Assembly: GCA_023678885.1 (NCBI GenBank)
Contig: CM042994.1
Coordinates: 23,221,073-23,285,072, forward strand
Source: Pogostemon cablin
Lineage: Eukaryota > Streptophyta > Magnoliopsida > Lamiales > Lamiaceae
Reading direction: 5' to 3'
DNA: 64,000 nt
This document shows, in pieces, positions 56,306 to 64,000 of the stretch (positions are counted from its first letter, which is position 1; each line of letters begins with the position of its first letter). A program made the translations under genes and the position numbers. The notes beneath the pieces are model-generated. The model saw only the letters and a program-made list of their open reading frames with translations. It had not been told where the DNA came from and did no database searches.

Positions 56306-57169
56306 CTCGTGCACGTCTCAAATATGTGTATCAAAATATTCTAAAGTTATACCACTAATCCAATTTATATAATATCATATTAGGTAGTTGTATATTTATT
56401 AATTAGTATTTAGGTACCCGTACTTATTTAAAGGTATCATACCATATTTATTTAAATATCAACAGCTCATACCTGAATTTGTGCAGTTTAAAAATTTATT
56501 ACTATATTTGTAACTACTCCAAAATTATTTATCAATATGCTTAGGGTAAAACGGGGAACCAGGAAATATAATAATTAGAGATAATCAATATCGATGTTAG
56601 GAGTACCCGTAATTCGTATCCATTTAAATGTTAACCCTCCGTGATCGGACATGTCCAATTTTAAAAAATATAATAATATCATCCCAAACTTATTATTGTA
56701 TTGTATCCCGTATGCTTAGTTAATGTTTAGCTAAGGGTGAAAATGAATCGATATTAGGACCGATGAAAGAATTACTCACAGGTAATATATTTATTTTTCG
56801 GTTTCATTTCTATAAGAAAAATTATTTACACAGATTCTATTCAATAAATTGAAAAAATAAAAAATTAATAGATCGTTCACTTAAAATTGTTATTATATTT
56901 TTGAAAAATGAAAATTTTCTCTCATACATTTTTATGAATCTCCTAAAAATTACATTTAAACCTAAGCATAATTTGATTATAGGCAGTTCAATTAATTATA
57001 TTATAAGAGAGCTTCTTAAAACCTTTTATATATATTTCTCATAAATTAGTTGTAACCAAACCAATGATTAATTTCTCAAACCAAGTATTTGTTATACCAA
57101 ATAATCAAATCAAATATTAAAGAATATACTATTGTAATATATATTAGTTTGAGAGATATAATATTTTAA
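56306..57169. other. AT-rich spacer
   Basis: Nothing coding was seen. Scattered ggtacccgtacttattta and ggagtacccgtaattcgtat phrases recall the hAT MITE arms and may be its debris. Confidence 0.45.
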
Positions 57170-57179
57170 TGTATAATCG

Positions 57180-57370
57180 GTAGTTGTTAGGGATTATAGC
57201 GAGTAGGATATCCACTATAGGGCTATCCGTACATACTCGTATTCATTTAAATATAAATTACTCATTTTCGTATCCGTTTCATTAAAAAAAAATATTTTGA
57301 TACTCATTCTCATCCCAAACTCGTTTATCAATACCCGTAGATTACACATACCATAATATTAAACACATAT
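57180..57370. mobile_element. hAT-type MITE arm fragment
   Basis: Sequence such as tactcgtattcatttaaat, tttcgtatccgtttcatt and tcgtttatcaatacccgtag follows the left arm of 6177-6751 (cgtatccgtcccgttt, ccgtttatcaatacccgcg). It is diverged and lacks the other arm. Confidence 0.6.
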
Positions 57371-57789
57371 ATAAAGAATCATTTTAAATAAAGTATCATT
57401 ATTATGACAAAAAAATCAATGGCCAAAATCTAATATCATAATTGTGATGAACAGATGAGATTAAAAAATATTTAGTAATCAAAATCAATAGTATAGATTA
57501 AAAATTGGTTCAATTTTGACTTTTAAAGTGTGTTTTATTATATATAAAGATGTATCCGAATTCCAAAATATATTCAAAGAAACAATTTCATATAACGACT
57601 TACATTTTAGTTTATGTATCAAATTAAGATCTGATTTTATAAGTGTTTCAAATTAAGATTTAAATTTAGTTTTTTTTGGCATATTTTTTTTTCCATTTTA
57701 AGATTTACTCTCATTTCAAGTCACACAGTCACACAAGATAATTTAAAATTATTATTATACACCTTTAAATTAAATTATAAAATTAAATA

Positions 57790-58044
57790 CTCCCTTCATC
57801 TCATGCTAATGGTTATATATTTTCATTTTGGGTGTCTCATCCTAATTGTTACATTTTCCTTTTTAGCATATGGGACCCACACAAATTAATTACTTCTCTC
57901 TTCATGGGTCTACACACCCCACTAATACACCTACCCACTTTATATTAAATTATTATTTTTCTCACCTCAATACACATTAAAATACTATATTCATTAATCC
58001 CCGTGTAAAAAATAAACGTAACTCTAAGGACAGAACAGAGGGAG
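57790..58044. mobile_element. Stowaway-like MITE, 255 bp
   Basis: TA flanks (57788-57789 and 58045-58046). It opens ctcccttcatctcatgc and closes gacagaacagagggag, inverted repeats of the ctccctccgtccc type. Confidence 0.75.
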
Positions 58045-58122
58045 TATATGTTATTTTTTTATTAATATATTATATTTTTCTATAATATATATTGAATTCG
58101 GAAAAAAAATAAAATTATGACA

Positions 58123-58500
58123 GGCCTTAATTTGAGAAAAATAGTAAAATTGAACCTTGAGATGAGACATTACTAAAATGAAGTCCAAAATTGAGGCATA
58201 AACTAAAAATTAGATTTTTATATGGAAATTTTCCGTTTGGCCCAATATACTCTTCACCCTCCAAAAATAATACTCACTCCGTCTTATTAAAACATAGGCG
58301 TTTGCATAACTGGCCTTAATTTGAGAAAAATAGTAAAATTGAACCTTGAGATGAGACACTGCTAAAATAAAGTCCAAAATTTAGGCATAAACTAAAAATT
58401 AGATTTTTATATAGAAATTTTCCGTTTGTCCCACTATACTCTTCACCCTCCAAAAATAATACTCACTCCATCTTATTAAAACATAGGTGTTTGCTTTTAA
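58123..58500. repeat. Tandem duplication, 189-bp unit
   Basis: Two copies begin ggccttaatttgagaaaaat at 58123 and 58312. They share gaaccttgagatgagaca, ggaaattttccgtttg and actcactccgtcttatt with about 10 differences. The unit carries a MITE-like ctcactccgtc end; the matching end (actgagggag) lies at 58700-58709, beyond the second copy only. Confidence 0.88.
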
Positions 58501-59129
58501 TGCGTATATTGAGGGATATAATATTTTAATGTGTAATGAGAAGAGAGAAATAATATTACAATGTAAAGTGGATAGGTGTATAAGTGTGATGTATGGACAT
58601 ATGGAAAGAAAATTAATTAATTTGTGTATGTCCCTTTTATTAAAATACACACTTTGTATTATAATGAACCAAAATATCAAAATGTGCAAGTCTATGTGGG
58701 ACTGAGGGAGTTCAAAACAAATAACCTATCAATAGATTATATTTTCAAAAATTTCACTCTCACCTAACTCGCATAATTTACATTTATAATTTATTTATTA
58801 TTTAAAAATGTTATAATACCCTTAAAAATTAATAAAATTAGTCAAAAAAATAATTTTTCTTAAACTTTATCATATCTAAGTATCGGTAAAGGGCAAACTG
58901 GAACGGAGAGAATTACTAAATATACTTCGATAAAGATATATACACCCTTTAATTAATTTAAAGTAGTTTATAGGCTTAAAAACATATCTCATTTAGCCGT
59001 GGTTCACCAATTAGATGCAAATAATCCTCCGCCTAATTTAACGATGCTAACTCAGACACTACATAATAAAAAATCCTCCGCCATAAACTTGTTACTGCTG
59101 ATCTTCAGTTTAATTCCGTATAAGAACAT

Positions 59130-60658
59130 CAATGGATCCAGGTATTCCTCTATTCAATTATTTTATGAACCTTGTTGAATCATATTAGGGATTAAAGTAT
59201 TTGGATTAATGTTTTATTTCCAGCAAGTGGTATCAGATTCTTTGAGATCGGGATAATTATGTTTAGATCCTCATTTTTTTTGTTGGGATCGTGATGTGAA
59301 ATGAATTTTTATATCTAACACATTGTTTAGGAATTTTGGTTAATCGTTCGGCAATTAAATGTTTTACGAAATTTTAAGTATATTTTTTTAGTCATTACGA
59401 ATTAAAATTAATTGAGTTATTTTAATTACTAATGAGATTCGTCAAAAGTCTAATTCTGTAATGATGTTTCGTATTTCTGAGTCGTGATTTTTGACTAGAC
59501 CCACTTCATTCTTGAATTGTTGTCTGTGGTTTCAATAATTCATATGGATTATATATTGATATAAGTGGTCTCTATTGATGATTTCAATCTACAAGAATTT
59601 TAAAACACTTTTTGAATAATTTTTTATTACATATGGCAGTGTACATAGTAATTAAATTCTATTGAATTAATACATACGGATTATTCCTTTCTGTTGCATG
59701 TCCAACATGCTATATTCGAATTAATTTGTTAATCATCTCCTGCTTATTTTCCAGTAATAATGTGGCATGATGTGGCAGTGTAATCATTTACATTTATACT
59801 CTGCCAATTAAATTGTATAATCTGAATTTGCGTGAGTGGAATAGTCATGAATTCATTATGATTTTCCATTCTTTTGTCATATAGCATATATATATATGCT
59901 GATAATTTGTGATTCATATATCTCACGTATGTATAATAAAGGAAAATAAATCTCATTCAGAACCCATAATGAGTTTATATAATTGGGAAGACAGTTTAAT
60001 GTCGTTTAATTTAATTAAATTTAAATAATTTAAATATTTATTTAATTGGTCTAGTAAACTTTCAATCTAGTCAATCAAAGCACCATATTGTCATAGCAAT
60101 ATCGTGTGTGGAGAAAAACTTTATTGAAATTACATAGATGGGTGTGGTTTATTTATGTATTCTGTGTTCTGCCCATAGGTAGGCACAGTTTGACAAAATA
60201 ATAACACACATGTGATAATAAGTATGTGATAATTATTTAGATTGTTCATGTGAACATTAGTCGGTCCATAGATAGACTCTTGTTTGACAGAACTTATTAT
60301 CAATACTTGATTGTTGCACTAAGATTACTACTGTAGTTAATCTTTGTCCATAGACGAGGTTAATGTTACACTTGGTGTCTTGAGATGGGTCCCCAATTTG
60401 TTTTACTTATTCGTTCATAATTTGCTTTATGACATAAATGTTTATGAGTATACTTAATTTGTTCTCTATTTAGTTTATGTTGCTACAGCTCCTAACTTCT
60501 CTCAACAAGTCAATAGCATCCCAATGCTTAATGGGACAAACTTCAAGACCTGGAAAGAGACACTTGAGATTGTTCTTGGCTGTATGGATTTGGATCTGGC
60601 TCTTCGATCTGAACGACCCACTGCTATTGTTGAAAATCCAAATAAGAAACAACTTTAA
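59130..60658 (+). pseudogene. Copia remnant: primer site and gag fragment
   Basis: A primer-site-like tggtatcagattc lies at 59228, after ttatttccagcaag. At 60473-60658 a plus frame reads APNFSQQVNSIPMLNGTNFK, TWKETLEIVLGCMDLDLALR and then TAA, the N-terminus of a copia gag of the Tnt1/UBN2 kind. The 1.2 kb between is non-coding. No LTR pair or pol sequence was recognised, so this is a fragment. Confidence 0.7.
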
Positions 60659-61226
60659 AACTGATATTTCAACCATGGCCAGCCTTCTTTTTATAGCAGA
60701 CTTAGAATTTCTTTGATTAGATTAAACGTTATTTTTATAGAGTTTAAAAGCACCAATACCTTAGCATTATATTTACTAAGGCAATTATTTTATCTATGCA
60801 GGTCAGTCGAAAGCAGCAACACAGTCCCAAAAGTTTTTGAAAACTCTGCAACATTATTATAGTAATGCTCATGGAAGCTTTGGGTATTGGTGTTGCTGCA
60901 AGTATCATATTTCGAGGACATCCAGTGTCATACGTGGTAATCTCTTCTCTCCTATTATGTTAAATATTTATTGCGTTTAATAATTTACAACCCATAAATT
61001 TTTTGTTCATTATAAAAAATTTATTTCTTAACCCTAACGATGTTCGACTCTGATTCGTATTTCATTTTATTTGATCTCATTGATCTATGGATTTGAGTGC
61101 ACATTTGTTCGCTACCGGAATTGAGATTTTAGGATCATATCTTCCATCGAAGTGCTAATTTCTCAGCTCCTATTATGAACTTTTGTTCAAATGTTAGTAG
61201 ATATGTTCAAATATTTTCTTACGTAT
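60659..61226. other. Spacer
   Basis: No gene or element was recognised. The stretch ends with cgtat, the expected left flank of the chromovirus LTR. Confidence 0.45.
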
Positions 61227-63281
61227 TGACACGACCCACCTTACACAACTTATAATTCAAATACTATTTAACATAAACATCTTCATTATAAAAACCTGCG
61301 TATAAATTTTTTTTCACATAATATGTTTATAACCCATACCATCACACCAGTTCAACATATGTAACTGGTTTCTGACACCACCTCAATCCAGACAAACTCG
61401 TGACAATACTTATTATATTACATAACAGAATATCAGCGAAAACAAAATAAACACACGGACTAGCCCAACAGGTCGTCATCTATGTACATCCGCTCAAAAC
61501 CCTGTAGGAGCTCCACAGCTTGCACAGTCACATCACAAACTCAATCATCAACATGCTCACCTACAATGCATAAACTAGTGAGACAAAAATCTCAATAAGT
61601 AGAAATCATGCATGTTAGTGCCTGAAAATGCATTTAGTTCTCTATCGCCTATTTCCTAATCTTTCTAGTTGATCTCTTTTATTTTGAAAATTGTTCACGT
61701 TGCGGGATCCCCACGACACACTTATGATATGCACCCCAAATGAGATCAATAGACACACTTAGTGTCGGATCGATTTCGATCCCTGAATATAATACCGAGA
61801 ATTATTTTTTCGAACTCTGGCAGAGTGTTGGGGACGATTTTTTCCCCTAATAAAGTATCGGGAATGATTTTTTTCGAACCCTGACAGAGATGCATATATA
61901 GTGGTCGTACACACCATTAGTATTTTATTAATTTTGAGAAAAACATTTTTCATGTTTATGCATGGTATGCACCCGAAACAATTAAATGTGCATCATAAAC
62001 CATTTACAATATCAACATCAACATTTAATAACAATCAAGTAACAACTTAATTTCAATTCACACAAATCCACTTCTGAAATAACAACTTCACCTCAATCAC
62101 ATAGATCCTTTTATAAAATAACCACTTCACCTTGGATCACACGGATCTCTTTTTGGAATAACAACTTAATCTTGGATCCCACAGATCCTTATAACCAATA
62201 TCTTCTCAAGTCATACAAATATATTTTCAACAGTTTCCAATCACACAGATCTATATAGGACAATGATATTATTTCAAATCACATAGATACACAACTTGTA
62301 TCACAAAATTATCACAAATAATTTACAAATAATAGTGTTGAATATGAACCCTACTTTCTCCAAATCACATAAATCCACAGCTTGTATAACTAATTAATCT
62401 CAAATAATTCATATCGTAATTAAACTAATTACAAATAATCCAAAACATAATTGTCACATATTGATCACAAATAATTCACAAACAATATGTTTATGCATTG
62501 TAGTTGGATTTCTACTTACCTGGACTCCGACAGTAATATCACCCTCGTGAAGAACTGTAATTAATTCGCTCCGACACGCACGTTCCGGCGCGCTCCCTCT
62601 TCTCCCTTCTTCCTCTCTCTCCTCTCCTCTCCTCTACTCTTCTCTCCTCTCTCTCTCTCTTCCTTTCTTCCTCTCTTTCTCCTTCCCTCTCTCTCTCTTT
62701 TTTTTTCGCTCGCAGTTTTTCTGATGTTGATTGTCGATTACCTCTTGAGGGTAATATATGATGGTGGGTTGAAGTCGTCTTTGACTATCCCACCACCACA
62801 ACCTATTCTATTAATAGTAATTATTATTATTAATATTATTATAATATTATTAATAATAATAATTACTATTAATAGTAAGTATTATATTATTATTATTATT
62901 CATTACGAATATACGTGTAATACTTAATAGCTAAGATATAATACATACGTGTATATTTTTCTACCCACTAATATTTTTACGAGAACACGTGTGATACTTA
63001 ATAATTAAGAAATAATATATTTATTCACATGAAATAATTTACTCATATATCCAAATTAATTCACGTAAATATTTATGTACACATATATTCACATATTATC
63101 ACCATTTTATCAAGGATGTTTCAATTAAAATGTAAAGATAAATAAAATGTAAAATCAATTATCACATAATTATCATATTATTATCACATAATTGCAACAT
63201 AATTATCATATAATTATAAAATGCACATAACACAAATTAAATTATATTGACACATGAGTAGTGAGAAGCTCGGGTATCACA
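61227..63281 (-). repeat. 3' LTR of the chromovirus, about 2055 bp
   Basis: The right border is firm because the purine tract adjoins it. The left border is inferred from the tgacacgaccc end motif. Inside lie a CT-rich tract (62585-62708) and a 68-base AT palindrome (62808-62875). Confidence 0.72.
62585..62708. repeat. Polypyrimidine tract
   Basis: More than 100 bases of nearly pure C/T (ctctctctcc, ttcctctct), ending in a T run at 62699-62706. On the element's coding strand it is a GA-rich tract. Confidence 0.85.
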
Positions 63282-63320
63282 TCCTCCCCACCTTATTAAA
63301 ATTTCGTCCTCGAAATTTAC

Positions 63321-64000
63321 TTACCTGAAGAGGTCTGGATATTTAGTCATCATCTCATCTTCTCTTTCTCAAGTAGCCTCCTCAACTAGTTGGTTTCTCC
63401 ATAATACCTTTACTAATGGTATTTCTTTATTTCGGAGCTTCTTCACTTCTCGCCACAAGATCTCAACTGGTACTTCCTCATAACTCAAATCTTCTTTCAA
63501 CTCAACTGGTTCCTGCCTGAGAACATGAGATGGATTTGGAACATACTTCCTCAACACAGACATATGAAACACGTCATGTACTCTAGACATCGATGCTGGT
63601 AACTCCAACTTATAGGCAACGCTGCCAACTCTCTCAATGATAGTGAACGGACCAACATATCTTGGACTGAGCTTCCCTTTCTTTCCAAACCGCATTATCC
63701 CCTTCATTGGAGATACTTTCAAGAATACCTGATCACCCACTTCAAATTCTAACTCTCTTCTCCGTTTGTCTGCATAATTCTTTTACCGATCCTGAGTGAC
63801 TTTCATCTTATCTAGTATACGGGTAATAACTTCTGACATTTGACGAATCAAGTCTGGACCCAAAAGTTTTCTTTCTCCAACTTCATCCCAATATACTGGA
63901 GATCTACACTTTCTCCCGTACAATGCTTCATATGGAGCCATCCCGATAGTAGACTGATAACTATTGTTGTACGAGTACTCTATCAAAGGCAAAATTTTAC
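63321..64000 (-). pseudogene. Chromovirus pol C-terminus (integrase end and chromodomain-type tail)
   Basis: From the window edge the frame reads YSYNNSYQSTIGMAPYEALY and GRKCRSPVYWDEVGE (integrase GPY-type region). It then continues VGDQVFLKVSPMKGIMRFGK, GKLSPRYVGPFTIIERVG, YKLELPASMSRVHDVFHMS and an EILWREVKKLRNKEIPLVKV stretch of chromodomain type. In-frame stops at 63783-63785 (TAA, likely former CAA) and 63369-63371 (TGA, likely former TGG) break it. The original stop is TAA at 63321-63323. The copy is therefore inactive. Confidence 0.88.

Larger units (their letters stand above)
61227..64000 (-). mobile_element. Ty3/gypsy chromovirus (Tekay/Del-like), 3' part, runs off the window
   Basis: Minus-strand order: the integrase C-terminus, chromodomain-type tail, purine tract aaggtggggagga (complement of 63282-63294), then an LTR that starts tgtgatacccgagc (63281) and probably ends in gggtcgtgtca (61227). 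The GAGGACGAAATTT motif just before the purine tract is characteristic of this clade. The other LTR and most of pol lie beyond 64000, so the target duplication cannot be checked. Confidence 0.85.

Noticed and set aside
58399..58705. Overlapping ORFs on both strands
   Set aside because: They fall in the tandem duplication and MITE-like sequence and have no protein features.

Overview
The window reads as a transposon-rich stretch of a dicot nuclear genome. The evidence is GT-AG introns, plant kinase and hydrolase genes, plant-type Ty1/copia, Ty3/gypsy, L1, MULE, hAT and Stowaway elements, and AT-rich spacers. The species cannot be fixed; an asterid is a guess. Everything was read by eye, so identities and family calls are not database-checked.

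Only two host genes look intact. One is a seven-exon calcium-dependent protein kinase (18263-21195, +). The other is a three-exon hotdog-fold acyl-CoA thioesterase (21387-22169, -), convergent with it. Two more host loci look dead. An alpha/beta-hydrolase (8891-10650, -) keeps its splice sites but carries a frameshifting deletion and has lost the catalytic acid. An AAA-ATPase of the AATP1/BCS1 type (38824-39915, -) has lost the segment around the P-loop.

Region by region. 1-5.4 kb: a young, apparently complete copia element (317-4977) with one full pol ORF, then a 346-bp TRIM (5017-5362). 6.2-6.8 kb: a hAT-type MITE. 8.9-10.7 kb: the dead hydrolase, with a solo-LTR-like insertion just upstream of its start. 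12-18 kb: retroelement debris and MITEs. 18.2-22.2 kb: the gene island. 23-38.4 kb: two copies of an unknown ~0.6-kb repeat. One ends at an internally deleted copia (23564-26287). The other is split by an L1 LINE (28649-38110) that was later split by an old copia (31857-36467). 40.0-49.45 kb: a 9.45-kb Mutator-like element carrying a decayed transposase and a convergent Ulp1-like protease gene, each lying inside an inverted array of short GTCCGCC-containing repeats. 51.2-54.6 kb: a second hAT MITE containing a solo gypsy LTR and a 1.2-kb MULE. 55-59 kb: MITEs and tandem repeats. 59-60.7 kb: a copia remnant. 61.2-64 kb: the 3' part of a chromovirus-type gypsy element running off the window.

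How parts fit together: two insertions sit within about 0.2 kb upstream of the start codons of dead genes, and a Stowaway MITE lies 249 bp upstream of the kinase start. In the MULE the two genes face each other from opposite ends, so each terminal array could act both as transposase target and as promoter-proximal DNA. That function is an inference.
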